This document shows positions 7,278 through 13,276 of a stretch of DNA of 22,248 bases, one piece after another. The notes below the pieces were generated by a model, which worked only from the letters and a program-made list of their open reading frames with translations, searched no databases and had not been told where the DNA came from. Position 1 is the stretch's first letter; each line of letters begins with the position of its first letter. Made by a program: the position numbers and the translations under genes. Source of the stretch: JBNARI01 sp049718765 (GTDB lineage Bacteria > Bacillota > Sulfobacillia > DUMF01); assembly GCA_049718765.1 (NCBI GenBank), contig JBNARI010000026.1, forward strand, positions 1-22,248, in the 5' to 3' direction.

Positions 7278-7288
7278 GGCCTGCCTTC
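7262..7288 (+). repeat. 11-bp hairpin between a G-rich ribosome binding site and the next gene
   Basis: GAAGGCGGGCC (7262-7272), loop CATAA, GGCCTGCCTTC (7278-7288), with one G-U pair. It is preceded by AAAGGGGGGAA (7251-7261) and followed by GGGAGAAGTG. If the stem is skipped, the upstream G-run lies 9 nt from the GTG at 7296; GGGAG after the stem fits the GTG at 7302. Confidence 0.65.
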
Positions 7289-7301
7289 GGGAGAAGTGGC
7301 A

Positions 7302-7586
7302 GTGTTCCGAGTCGTCGTGGTGGACTTCGATTTGGAAGGAGAAGAATTCGATTACATGATCGAGGCCCCTGATGCCGCGGCAGCCGAAGACGCGCTGTGG
7401 CGGTGGCTCGAAGGGAAAGCATGGGACGTTGTTTCTTTGGAAGAGACGCAGAATGAGCAGTATGGTCCCGATCTTGAGGTGAAAGAAGAAAAATGTCCTG
7501 TGTGCGGGGGTGCTCTAACCCTGCACGTGCCCGAGCACATGGACGCCCCGCGGACCATCTGCATAGAGTGCGGAGCTGAGCTGTAG
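7302..7586 (+). CDS. Small zinc-ribbon protein
   Basis: 94 residues. The N-terminal ~60 residues are an acidic alpha/beta segment (F-R-V-V-V-V-D-F-D-L-E-G-E-E-F, then A-A-A-E-D-A-L-W-R-W-L), reminiscent of small phage proteins that reformat a hydrophobic strand and a helix. The C-terminus carries C-P-V-C-G and C-I-E-C-G, a four-cysteine zinc ribbon. GTG 7302 has GGGAG at 8-nt spacing; GTG 7296 is an alternative. Nucleic-acid binding is plausible from the zinc ribbon. No specific family recognised. Confidence 0.7.
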   Translation: MFRVVVVDFDLEGEEFDYMIEAPDAAAAEDALWRWLEGKAWDVVSLEETQNEQYGPDLEVKEEKCPVCGGALTLHVPEHMDAPRTICIECGAEL

Positions 7587-7650
7587 GCTTGCACCGGCCT
7601 CCCGGCAGGCCCGCAATCCCATAAATCCCATGAAAAAAGAGGGTCGGGGG

Positions 7651-7674
7651 AAGCGGGCTGCCGGGGGCCCGCTT
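7651..7674 (+). repeat. 8-bp hairpin directly before a gene without its own ribosome binding site
   Basis: AAGCGGGC (7651-7658) and GCCCGCTT (7667-7674). The run GAGGGTCGGGGG lies just before the stem and the ATG at 7685 is 10 nt after it. There is no Shine-Dalgarno sequence between stem and ATG. The pyrimidine tract TTTCCTCTTC after the stem means it could instead be a weak terminator. Confidence 0.6.
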
Positions 7675-7684
7675 TCCTCTTCAA

Positions 7685-8440
7685 ATGAAAGTGAAAGAAG
7701 TCGAAACCATCCAGGATGTTGCCCATCTCCTCCTGGAGTTGGGCGCAAAGGTAGAAGAAGAGGACTTGCTGCACGTTACCGTGGCCTTCGGGCAGGGAAT
7801 TGAAAAGCACGGCCTGGAGTTCACAAGAAGGCTCTTCTCCGTTGGGCTTGGAGCGGACAAAAGCGGGCGCTTGTTCTATGCAGTCCGGCTCGGCGGCCCC
7901 ATCGTTCGCGTACGCGTCCTGCCCTACTGGAGCGCAGAAGCAGATCTGGAGAAGATGATCTTCCCCACTGCCTTCTGGGACGGTCTCTGGCGCATGGTGC
8001 GGCGGATCAGGAAGTACGTTTTCGATCCTGGCCTTGCTGATGTTGAGACTGCTTGGCAGTGCTTCCAGGCCATCCGCAGGGCACACGAATGCCGGCCGCG
8101 CCGGGAGAGCCTGCTTCTGCAGCGGCTCATCTGGGAATTCATCTGCCAAGAGTGCAGTTCCAAAAGGAGCGAAGCCAGAAAGAAGAACGCCTCCCGGAGA
8201 AAGGCGTACGAAAAACTGCTCCAGCTAACCGACGAGGCACCGCATTCCCTCAACGTGTTGAGAAAAAGACTCCGGGGCGCAGGTCTGCAGAAGATCGGTC
8301 CCGGTTACTGGAGGGCCGAGGGTGTCTTGGGAGGGGAGCTTTTCCCTGGATGGGGTGTGGATCCCCTCGACGCTGCTGCAGAAGTATTGGTGCGCGTTGA
8401 GAGGGAGAAATCTGAAACTCCTGTGGGAAGGGGGCTCTGA
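7685..8440 (+). CDS. Unknown protein, 251 residues
   Basis: No family recognised. The N-terminal ~100 residues are alpha/beta with acidic helices (I-Q-D-V-A-H-L-L-L-E-L-G-A). The middle is rich in arginine and aromatic residues (F-W-D-G-L-W-R-M-V-R-R-I-R-K-Y). It contains R-R-E-S-L-L-L-Q-R-L-I-W-E-F-I-C-Q-E-C, then a basic stretch (S-K-R-S-E-A-R-K-K-N-A-S-R-R-K), and a C-terminal winged-helix-like part (L-N-V-L-R-K-R-L-R-G-A-G-L-Q-K-I). The I-W-E-x-I/V motif also appears in the 12238 gene (L-I-W-E-V-V), possibly by chance. The ATG has no proximal ribosome binding site; see the hairpin just upstream. The gene ends 3 nt before the next gene, so the two form an operon. Confidence 0.7.
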   Translation: MKVKEVETIQDVAHLLLELGAKVEEEDLLHVTVAFGQGIEKHGLEFTRRLFSVGLGADKSGRLFYAVRLGGPIVRVRVLPYWSAEADLEKMIFPTAFWDGLWRMVRRIRKYVFDPGLADVETAWQCFQAIRRAHECRPRRESLLLQRLIWEFICQECSSKRSEARKKNASRRKAYEKLLQLTDEAPHSLNVLRKRLRGAGLQKIGPGYWRAEGVLGGELFPGWGVDPLDAAAEVLVRVEREKSETPVGRGL

Positions 8441-8443
8441 GCC

Positions 8444-8860
8444 ATGAGAGTTTTTGAGTACTGGCCAATTATGGGATATGGAGTTGCTGTTGAGCCCGAG
8501 ATGATAGACTTTCGCAAAGCTGCCGGGCTGCTGACCAGGCGTGGCGTGGACCCTGAAGATAAGGACCTTTACACCCTCATTGAAGCGCTGTTCGAAGATG
8601 TGATTCCGCAGATGCCTCGCGGCCCGGCCTACTACTTGATGTACAGCGATGAAGGAGAGCTGGCGGGCGGAGACGTACGGATTTACCTCTATCTGCCGCC
8701 GTACCTGCCGTGGAACCTGACGCAAGAGTACTGCTGCTTCACTCCGGAAGCGGTGGCCGAAGCAATCGCCGGGCTCCTCGGGCCCTATCTGGCGGACGGC
8801 TTGACGCCTGAGGATGTCAGGCGGCAGGTGGGCGAAATATCGTCTGTGGGCGGGATGTAG
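8444..8860 (+). CDS. Unknown protein, 138 residues
   Basis: The ATG follows GAAGGGGG by about 10 nt, inside the last codons of the previous gene. The protein mixes acidic helices with a beta-rich centre (V-R-I-Y-L-Y-L-P-P-Y-L-P-W) and ends G-L-T-P-E-D-V-R-R-Q-V. It has no membrane segment, zinc site or known catalytic motif that I can see. Tight spacing to the 251-residue neighbour suggests the two work together. Confidence 0.65.
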   Translation: MRVFEYWPIMGYGVAVEPEMIDFRKAAGLLTRRGVDPEDKDLYTLIEALFEDVIPQMPRGPAYYLMYSDEGELAGGDVRIYLYLPPYLPWNLTQEYCCFTPEAVAEAIAGLLGPYLADGLTPEDVRRQVGEISSVGGM

Positions 8861-8879
8861 GACGCTGGCCGCAGGCCGT

Positions 8880-8909
8880 GGGAAGAGAAGGTCGTAGCCT
8901 TCTGTTCCC
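8880..8909 (+). repeat. 12-bp imperfect hairpin upstream of a membrane-protein gene
   Basis: GGGAAGAGAAGG (8880-8891) pairs with CCTTCTGTTCCC (8898-8909) with a single G-G mismatch and a 6-nt loop. No T-tract follows; the next gene's GGGAGGTG ribosome binding site is 15 nt downstream. Confidence 0.6.
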
Positions 8910-8935
8910 GGATACTGTACAATGGGAGGTGCGGG

Positions 8936-9217
8936 ATGGTGTCATCGATGCTGGTTCTGATGCCGGAGATCCTGCGGCAAAAGCTAGGTGACGATGGCGC
9001 CCAGGCCCTCGTGGACGTCCTGAACAGTGTTGCTGTCCCGCGAGTGGAGCTGGAAAGCAAACTCGATACCATCATCAACAAGATAGACTCTCTGCGGAAC
9101 GAACTTAAGGCCGAGATCCGTGCGGAGTGCGCGAAGGTCCGCGTCCAGACTTTTGTCTGGACGTTTGGGCTCTTTGTGAGCCTGTTTGCTGCTCTTTATT
9201 CGGTGCTTGCGAAGTAG
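8936..9217 (+). CDS. Small coiled-coil plus C-terminal membrane-anchor protein (copy 1 of 3)
   Basis: 93 residues in three parts. First comes a short helical head with L-M-P-E-I-L-R-Q-K-L-G-D-D-G-A-Q-A-L-V-D-V-L. Then a charged coiled coil (L-E-S-K-L-D-T-I-I-N-K-I-D-S-L-R-N-E-L-K). The third part is a hydrophobic C-terminal segment (F-G-L-F-V-S-L-F-A-A-L-Y-S-V-L) before a lysine end, predicting a tail-anchored inner-membrane protein with its head in the cytoplasm. The architecture matches the gene at 15908 and the wreck at 17830-18135. Similar DUF1640-like proteins are common in Firmicutes, with no settled role. GGGAGGTG at 8924-8931 supports a start at 8936 or the adjacent GTG 8939. Confidence 0.7.
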   Translation: MVSSMLVLMPEILRQKLGDDGAQALVDVLNSVAVPRVELESKLDTIINKIDSLRNELKAEIRAECAKVRVQTFVWTFGLFVSLFAALYSVLAK

Positions 9218-9303
9218 AAACCGCTCTGGGAAACCCCAGATAATCCTCTGATTGCTTCTTCAGGCTGAGACAATCCAAATGCACACATGCCGTTGTTTGC
9301 CTG

Positions 9304-9338
9304 TTGGCCCATGCCCTTGCGGCGGGGCCGAATTTTTT
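9304..9338 (+). terminator. Probable rho-independent terminator after the membrane-protein gene
   Basis: TTGGCCC (9304-9310) and GGGCCGA (9325-9331) form a 7-bp stem with one T-G pair, followed by A-A-T6. A smaller stem, TCTGGG-AAAC-CCCAGA, lies near 9226-9241 just after the stop codon. Confidence 0.6.
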
Positions 9339-9341
9339 GTG

Positions 9342-9378
9342 AAAGGAGGAACGGCGTGCGGCCGGAAAAGCCGTGATG
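9342..9378 (+). promoter_or_regulatory. Ribosome binding site with six-codon leader ORF coupled to the nuclease gene
   Basis: AAAGGAGG at 9342-9349 is 26 nt from the nuclease ATG (9376), too far for direct use. It is 6 nt from a GTG at 9356 that opens a six-codon frame (M-R-P-E-K-P) whose TGA stop overlaps the nuclease ATG as TGATG. This is the layout of a coupled leader peptide. A stem ACGGC/GCCGT over the same stretch offers a second way to bring the site close to the ATG. Confidence 0.55.
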
Positions 9379-10431
9379 CCAGAAGCCGTGGCAGAATTCA
9401 GCTACACAAAGCTCTCGTTGTTTGAAACCTGCCCCTACAGGTACTACCTGCGCTACGTGTGCGGCATAGAGGAGCCGCCCACGGAGGCGCTCCAGGTGGG
9501 CAAAGCAGTCCACGGGGCTATCTCAAGGTTGGTTGGCGGAGAACGCGACATTGACTATGTAGTCCAGGAAGAAATTCAAAAGCAGCCGCTTCTCACATTC
9601 GAGAAACACTTTTCCGAGATTTGCGAAATGGTGGTGAACTTTGCTTCGGTGTTCAGCACGCCGCCTGGTTCGCAGCTGTACTCCGAGCTCTACCTGGAAA
9701 GGCCAATAGGCGAGCACAAACTGGTGGGCTACGCGGACCTTGTGCAGGAGCTGCCCGGAGAAGTGGTCATCACGGACTTCAAGACCGGGTGGAAGCAGTA
9801 CGCAGCGGCGGACACCCAGCAGCTCGGGCTGTACGCCTGGATGGCCAGGGACCGCTTTCCGGGAAAGCCCGTGAGGGTCCGGCTCTGGTGGCTGCGGTAC
9901 AGGTCGGGGCCGCAGTTCGAAATGGAAGCTGACGCTGACGGTGCCGCAGCGTGGGCTAAGCGCGTGATTGCCGAGATTGAGCAGGTGTCGCGGTGGCGGG
10001 CAGAGTTAGGGTACAGCCGGAAGGAAGGCAGTGCCTGCGCGTGGTGCGGTGTAGCAGCTAGCTGCCTTGGCGTACAACTGCCGGAAGATGAGCAGGATGT
10101 GCAAGGGCTTGCAGGGTTGGCCCTGCGGCTTGAGGCCTGCCTCGAACAGGTCAGGGCGCTGCTAAAGGAGCGCGTCTCCGCTGAAGGCCCGGTTGAGGTT
10201 GGCGGCGAGGTTTGGGACCTGTACCAGAGGGTGTCCTGGAAGTTTCGCAACGTTGAAGCCGTGTACAGGCTGCTCGCAAATCACGTCCCAGACCCCTTTG
10301 CTTACCTGAAGGTGGATACACAGAAGATCACGCCGCTGCTAGAGGGCAGGCTAGGGAACGACCTGCAGGCCCTCGGTGAGCGGGTCACAACATTCTACCT
10401 GGCACATAAATCTGCTGCTGCGAGAGAGTAG
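9376..10431 (+). CDS. Fe-S PD-(D/E)XK nuclease (Cas4/AddB-like)
   Basis: 351 residues. Motifs in order: S-Y-T-K-L-S-L-F-E-T-C19-P-Y-R-Y-Y, V-G-K-A-V-H46, then D121, D134-F-K136, and Q-Q-L-G-L-Y-A-W near 148-155, which is the Q-x3-Y motif of RecB-type nucleases. C221-x2-C224-x5-C230 with C19 makes the four-cysteine 4Fe-4S site of the Cas4/AddB group. The last ~110 residues form a helical extension. The family degrades or processes DNA ends, usually 5'-3' on single strands. No cas genes or CRISPR array are in view. With RecT on the same element, the simplest role is the exonuclease that makes substrate for annealing, as in Red and RecET. The start is coupled to a short leader ORF. Confidence 0.88.
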   Translation: MPEAVAEFSYTKLSLFETCPYRYYLRYVCGIEEPPTEALQVGKAVHGAISRLVGGERDIDYVVQEEIQKQPLLTFEKHFSEICEMVVNFASVFSTPPGSQLYSELYLERPIGEHKLVGYADLVQELPGEVVITDFKTGWKQYAAADTQQLGLYAWMARDRFPGKPVRVRLWWLRYRSGPQFEMEADADGAAAWAKRVIAEIEQVSRWRAELGYSRKEGSACAWCGVAASCLGVQLPEDEQDVQGLAGLALRLEACLEQVRALLKERVSAEGPVEVGGEVWDLYQRVSWKFRNVEAVYRLLANHVPDPFAYLKVDTQKITPLLEGRLGNDLQALGERVTTFYLAHKSAAARE

Positions 10432-10440
10432 AAGGATGCT

Positions 10441-10473
10441 TGGTATGATTGAAATTATGACTTCGGGTATGAT
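10441..10473 (+). promoter_or_regulatory. Candidate promoter/operator of the mazEF-type pair
   Basis: TGGTATGAT at 10441-10449 looks like an extended -10 element, and GGTATGAT recurs at 10466-10473, 24 bases later, with TTATGAC between. Repeated short boxes just ahead of a ribbon-helix-helix antitoxin are typical autoregulatory operators. No good -35 is visible. Confidence 0.4.
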
Positions 10474-10501
10474 AGCGTTAAGCCTGGAGGGGGTGGCGAC
10501 T

Positions 10502-10741
10502 GTGAGTGCGAAGATCACAGTAAGCCTGCCTGAACCGCTAGTTACTGTTCTTGACCGGTTGGCGGAACGGTTGGATACGAGCAGAAGCGGAGCAGTGGCT
10601 GAATTGCTGAGGCGGGCCGAGCGAGAGGAATTGGAGCGGGAGCTCGAGGAGGGGTATATCGCGTGGGCAGAGGCCAACAGATCGGACGCCGAACTTTTCC
10701 TGCCCGCGCAGGCCGAGGTGGTGCTGCGTGAGCGAGGTTAG
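10502..10741 (+). CDS. Ribbon-helix-helix antitoxin of a MazEF-type module
   Basis: 79 residues. The N-terminal K-I-T-V-S-L-P-E-P-L-V-T-V-L-D-R-L-A-E-R with S-R-S-G-A-V-A-E-L-L-R is a CopG/MetJ-type ribbon-helix-helix DNA-binding domain. The charged C-terminal tail, ending F-L-P-A-Q-A-E-V-V, would wrap the toxin. The GTG at 10502 has GGAGGGGG at 8-nt spacing; longer starts back to 10376 would overlap the nuclease gene. It overlaps the toxin by 14 nt, so the two are made together. Expected role: neutralise the MazF toxin and repress the operon. Confidence 0.85.
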   Translation: MSAKITVSLPEPLVTVLDRLAERLDTSRSGAVAELLRRAEREELERELEEGYIAWAEANRSDAELFLPAQAEVVLRERG

Positions 10742-11072
10742 GCGTGGGGACATCTTCCTGGTAGACTTCAACCCTGCACGCGGGAGCGAGCAGGCGGGCT
10801 TCCGGCCCGCCCTCGTTGTTCAGAACGACGTGGGCAACAAGCACAGTCCTACCACCATTGTTGTGGCAATCAGTACGGCGCGGGAAAAGGTATATCCCTT
10901 TCTCGTGCCGCTTCGAGCTGGCGAAGGAGGGCTAGATAGGGATAGCATGGTGAACACCAGCCAAATACTCACTGTAGACAAGTCACGCCTGATGAAGAAG
11001 CTTGGCAACCTTTCTGCGGAGCGCATGCGCCAGGTAGACCGGGCAAGCAAAATCAGCCTCGGTTTGCAGTAG
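10728..11072 (+). CDS. mazF: MazF/PemK-family mRNA interferase toxin
   Basis: 114 residues, normal family length. Signature blocks: V-R-R-G-D-I-F-L-V-D-F-N-P-A-R-G-S-E-Q, R-P-A-L-V-V-Q-N-D-V-G-N, T-T-I-V-V-A-I-S-T and V-N-T-S-Q-I-L-T-V-D-K-S-R-L. The conserved arginine of G-x-R-P and the T/S of the I-S-T segment form the known active site. The family cleaves mRNA at short sequence motifs. The GTG start lies inside the antitoxin end. The module likely stabilises the element. Confidence 0.93.
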   Translation: MSEVRRGDIFLVDFNPARGSEQAGFRPALVVQNDVGNKHSPTTIVVAISTAREKVYPFLVPLRAGEGGLDRDSMVNTSQILTVDKSRLMKKLGNLSAERMRQVDRASKISLGLQ

Positions 11073-11156
11073 GTTCGATTCGCATGGTGTAAGCCTAACT
11101 GAAAAGCATTTGTAATCAATAGGGCCGGGTGGCCCGTTTGCTATTCCTGAAGAGAG

Positions 11157-11197
11157 AAGGAGGGAATGGGGCGGGCTGCCTGGCCCGTCCCGCGTTT
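11157..11197 (+). promoter_or_regulatory. Shine-Dalgarno separated from the start codon by a 9-bp hairpin
   Basis: AAGGAGGG (11157-11164), then GGGGCGGGC (11168-11176), loop TGCCTG, GCCCGTCCC (11183-11191), then ATG at 11198. The linear distance is 33 nt. Leaving out the 24-nt hairpin gives 9 nt, a normal spacing. No other ribosome binding site is near this ATG. A smaller hairpin, GGGCC-GGGT-GGCCC, lies around 11122-11135. Confidence 0.6.
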
Positions 11198-11746
11198 ATG
11201 GGGAAGAATTCTCTGGTATCGGACATAGACAATACCTTGAATGCCTTGAACCTGCTCATCTACCGGACCTTTTCGCCGGAGAAGCTTGTCTACCCGGTGC
11301 CGCTGCCCGAGGGTTTCTGGAGCACCCCGCAGGGCATGGGTATGCTGTGGCAGGCGCCGCCGATCCCGGAAGTGCACCGGATGCTGTGTGCGCTTGGGCC
11401 GGGATCGATAATATACGTCACCTGCAGACCCAGAGAAACGGAGGACATGACGCGCAGGTGGCTGCGCAGGCATGGGTTTCCGGAAGGACCCATCGAGTTC
11501 TGCGGTGGCCCGGAGGAAAAGGTGAAAGTGGCACTGCAGGTGGGAGCGACGGTGGCCCTTGAGGACGACCCGCAGTGCATCCTGGCATACATCGCAGCAG
11601 GCATTCCGGTAGGTGGGGTGGTGTGGTGGTACAACAAACACTTCCTGCGCGAAGGTGCAGCATTCAAGGTCCCAATCCTGTCGGTTGCGGGACCGGGGTT
11701 GGAAAGATGGGCCGCAGCAAATGTCTTGTGCGCCGTAGCGCCCTAA
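11198..11746 (+). CDS. HAD-superfamily phosphatase
   Basis: 182 residues. Motif I is S-D-I-D-N-T-L at the very N-terminus, with nucleophile D and acid/base D. Motif II is Y-V-T-C-R-P. Motif III is the lysine of E-E-K-V-K-V-A-L-Q-V-G-A, and motif IV is L-E-D-D-P. The order and spacing match small 5'-nucleotidase or polynucleotide 3'-phosphatase-like HAD enzymes. The substrate cannot be read from sequence; nucleotide or nucleic-acid end trimming would suit the recombination genes nearby. ATG 11198 places motif I at residues 9-13, as usual for the family. Frames extending back to 11129 add a non-conserved leader. The next gene begins within its 3' end. Confidence 0.8.
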   Translation: MGKNSLVSDIDNTLNALNLLIYRTFSPEKLVYPVPLPEGFWSTPQGMGMLWQAPPIPEVHRMLCALGPGSIIYVTCRPRETEDMTRRWLRRHGFPEGPIEFCGGPEEKVKVALQVGATVALEDDPQCILAYIAAGIPVGGVVWWYNKHFLREGAAFKVPILSVAGPGLERWAAANVLCAVAP

Positions 11747-12027
11747 GAGTAAGAGAGCGCGAGCTCGAACCACGCGACCACCTGCTGGCCGCGGTGCTCA
11801 GGCAGGCGGTCTGGGACGTTACAGGATACGCCAGAGGGGTGCTCAAGCTGCAGAAGAGAGAGAGCAGAAGAAGTACTGGCAACCCCGGCTATTCCATCAG
11901 CACTACAGATGTGCAGAGCGCTGTTGTTCTGCTGAACGAATTCTGGGGTACGGCGATGCCGAAAGAGCTGCGGCTGGCGGCTGATAAGGCTCTGCGCACG
12001 CCTGAGCGGGAACAGAAGGCTTGCTAG
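11707..12027 (+). CDS. Unknown protein, 106 residues
   Basis: It begins within the last 40 bases of the HAD gene and is therefore probably coupled. The protein is basic at the N-terminus (R-R-S-A-L-R-V-R-E-R-E) and then helical (L-A-A-V-L-R-Q-A-V-W-D-V-T-G-Y-A-R-G-V). It has a serine/glycine linker and a second helical part, V-V-L-L-N-E-F-W-G-T-A-M-P-K-E-L-R. The ribosome binding site (TTGGAAAG) is weak. The frame is open further upstream, but those codons overlap the HAD gene. No family recognised. Confidence 0.55.
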   Translation: MGRSKCLVRRSALRVRERELEPRDHLLAAVLRQAVWDVTGYARGVLKLQKRESRRSTGNPGYSISTTDVQSAVVLLNEFWGTAMPKELRLAADKALRTPEREQKAC

Positions 12028-12060
12028 CCGCGAAGGGGACGTTGATGGGGTCAGTGCGTT

Positions 12061-12090
12061 GGGGCGGGCGGTCGGCCTTGCCCCTTTTTT
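12061..12090 (+). terminator. Rho-independent terminator
   Basis: GGGGCGGG (12061-12068) pairs with the C/T-rich strand up to GCCCC at 12080-12084 (8 bp with two G-U pairs), followed by six T. It closes the mazEF-HAD transcription unit. Confidence 0.8.
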
Positions 12091-12106
12091 CAAGTGTTCT
12101 CAGCTT

Positions 12107-12190
12107 CTGATGCACCTGACTGCAGCCCGGACATGACTCGGGCTGTCTCGTGTCTTGCTGACCTACTGCGGGGCGTGACTCCGCGGCAGA
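12107..12190 (+). ncRNA. Two-hairpin element, copy B (candidate structured leader RNA)
   Basis: Hairpin 1: AGCCCGG(A) at 12124-12131, loop CATGA, CTCGGGCT (12137-12144). Hairpin 2: CTGCGGGG (12166-12173), loop CGTGA, CTCCGCGG (12179-12186). Compared with copy A at 3187, the 3' arm of hairpin 1 and the loop of hairpin 2 are identical. In hairpin 2 an A-U pair has become G-C, and two further changes swap G-C with G-U. It starts 17 nt after a strong terminator and ends just before the ribosome binding site of the 12238-15867 operon, so it would form that operon's 5' leader. No clear promoter is visible in the short gap. Confidence 0.5.
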
Positions 12191-12224
12191 AGGGCTTTCC
12201 TGGCAGGGCCTGAGAAATCCTGAC

Positions 12225-12273
12225 AAAGGAGGGTACAGTGCAGCGGCCCGCCAGGGGGCCGCTGCCAACGGCG
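12225..12273 (+). promoter_or_regulatory. Ribosome binding site with adjacent 9-bp hairpin deciding the start
   Basis: AAAGGAGGG (12225-12233) is 4 nt from the GTG at 12238 and 40 nt from the in-frame ATG at 12274. Between them CAGCGGCCC (12241-12249) pairs with GGGCCGCTG (12256-12264). Either the GTG is the start and the hairpin is coding, or the hairpin bridges the site toward the ATG, as proposed for the HAD gene. Confidence 0.55.
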
Positions 12274-13218
12274 ATGAGACAGGTTCAATTAACGCGCGTG
12301 GCTGCGCTGAACGGCGGTGGTGCTGTGTCGTCCTACCTGGGGCGGCTGTGCTGGTACACGGTGCCGGACAGCCTGAGGGTGCCGGTGTCGGAGGTGAGGG
12401 ACCGCTTCAGGCAGGCGGGTCTACCGGAAGAGTGGCTCCCCAAGCCAATAAAGGCCTGCGACGCATTTAGGCGTGCATGCACGATGCTTGCACGGCAGCG
12501 CATCCCGCTGGGCGATCCCCAGGGATGCACGGCAAACATCCTTGTCCGGGAGGTGTGCGCAGACGAGCGGCAGATCATCCGCCACCTGATCTGGGAAGTG
12601 GTGGACAGGGCCAACAGGCGGCTGAGCTACTCCAAGCACGGCGAGGTCGTGCTGGACAGGGCGGCCGACACCGCGAGGGCCGTGAGCAGCCCCGGTGCTG
12701 CCCCCGAGGTGGCAGCCGTGTGTGCCGAGTTCCCGCGCATCTACCGGGAGTGCCTTTCCAACTATGACGGGGGTGCGATCCGCAGGTGGGCGCAGGCGAT
12801 GATGGAGCGGCTGGCTGCGACCGAGGTGAGGTCGTCTGGTGCGGTGTACTTTGTGCCCGAGTACCACAGTGCCGACCTGGCTGCAGTCGGTAGCTTCCTC
12901 AGGGGAGTCGGTGCTGAGTACTACGAGGTGCCGGTGGTTGACACGGAGAGCACCCGGGACATGGTGCTCAAGAAGTTTAGTGAACAGGTGACGGCCGCCA
13001 TACGGAGTGCCGCAGAGGCACTAAAAGACCCCGAGGTTACCAAGGGGGCCTGCCTGAGGGAGCTTGAGCGTGCCAAGGAGCTGCTCAAGCAGATCGCCGA
13101 GTACAGGCAACTGCTTGAGGCAGACCTCAGGGAGCTCGAAGAGGGCGTGGCGCTGCTGAAGGCCCAGGCGATGTCCCTGGTGGACAGGGCCGGGCAGCTG
13201 ATGCTGGAGAGCGCTTGA
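12238..13218 (+). CDS. Unknown partner protein of a MoxR-VWA operon
   Basis: 326 residues from GTG 12238 (or 314 from ATG 12274). The N-terminal half contains W-Y-T-V-P-D-S-L-R-V-P-V-S-E-V-R-D-R-F-R-Q-A-G-L-P and P-I-K-A-C-D-A-F-R-R-A-C, a pattern I associate, without certainty, with DUF6744-type proteins. The centre has V-Y-F-V-P-E-Y-H. The last ~90 residues are a long charged coiled coil (L-K-Q-I-A-E-Y-R-Q-L-L-E-A-D-L-R-E-L-E-E-G). It lies 58 nt before the MoxR ATPase gene on the same strand. By position it could be the substrate, adaptor or sensor for the chaperone pair. No catalytic motif is visible. Confidence 0.75.
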   Translation: MQRPARGPLPTAMRQVQLTRVAALNGGGAVSSYLGRLCWYTVPDSLRVPVSEVRDRFRQAGLPEEWLPKPIKACDAFRRACTMLARQRIPLGDPQGCTANILVREVCADERQIIRHLIWEVVDRANRRLSYSKHGEVVLDRAADTARAVSSPGAAPEVAAVCAEFPRIYRECLSNYDGGAIRRWAQAMMERLAATEVRSSGAVYFVPEYHSADLAAVGSFLRGVGAEYYEVPVVDTESTRDMVLKKFSEQVTAAIRSAAEALKDPEVTKGACLRELERAKELLKQIAEYRQLLEADLRELEEGVALLKAQAMSLVDRAGQLMLESA

Positions 13219-13226
13219 GCACATGT

Positions 13227-13252
13227 GCGGGGTGCCGGCAACGGCACTCCGC
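13227..13252 (+). repeat. 11-bp hairpin with GCAA tetraloop
   Basis: GCGGGGTGCCG, loop GCAA, CGGCACTCCGC, with one G-U pair, starts 8 nt after the stop codon and is followed by TGAATTTT. It could be a weak terminator that tunes expression of the downstream MoxR-VWA genes, or an mRNA-stabilising stem. Confidence 0.65.
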
Positions 13253-13276
13253 TGAATTTTGAAAAGGAGAGGAGAG

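Noticed and set aside
9376..10431. Cas4 of a CRISPR-Cas system
   Set aside because: The Fe-S nuclease resembles Cas4, but there is no repeat array and no cas1, cas2 or effector in the window; the RecT and primase context fits recombination better.
3187..12190. The two-hairpin elements as attachment sites or IS ends
   Set aside because: Neither copy is flanked by a target duplication or a transposase with matching ends, and the copies differ in sequence while keeping structure, which does not fit recent recombination sites.
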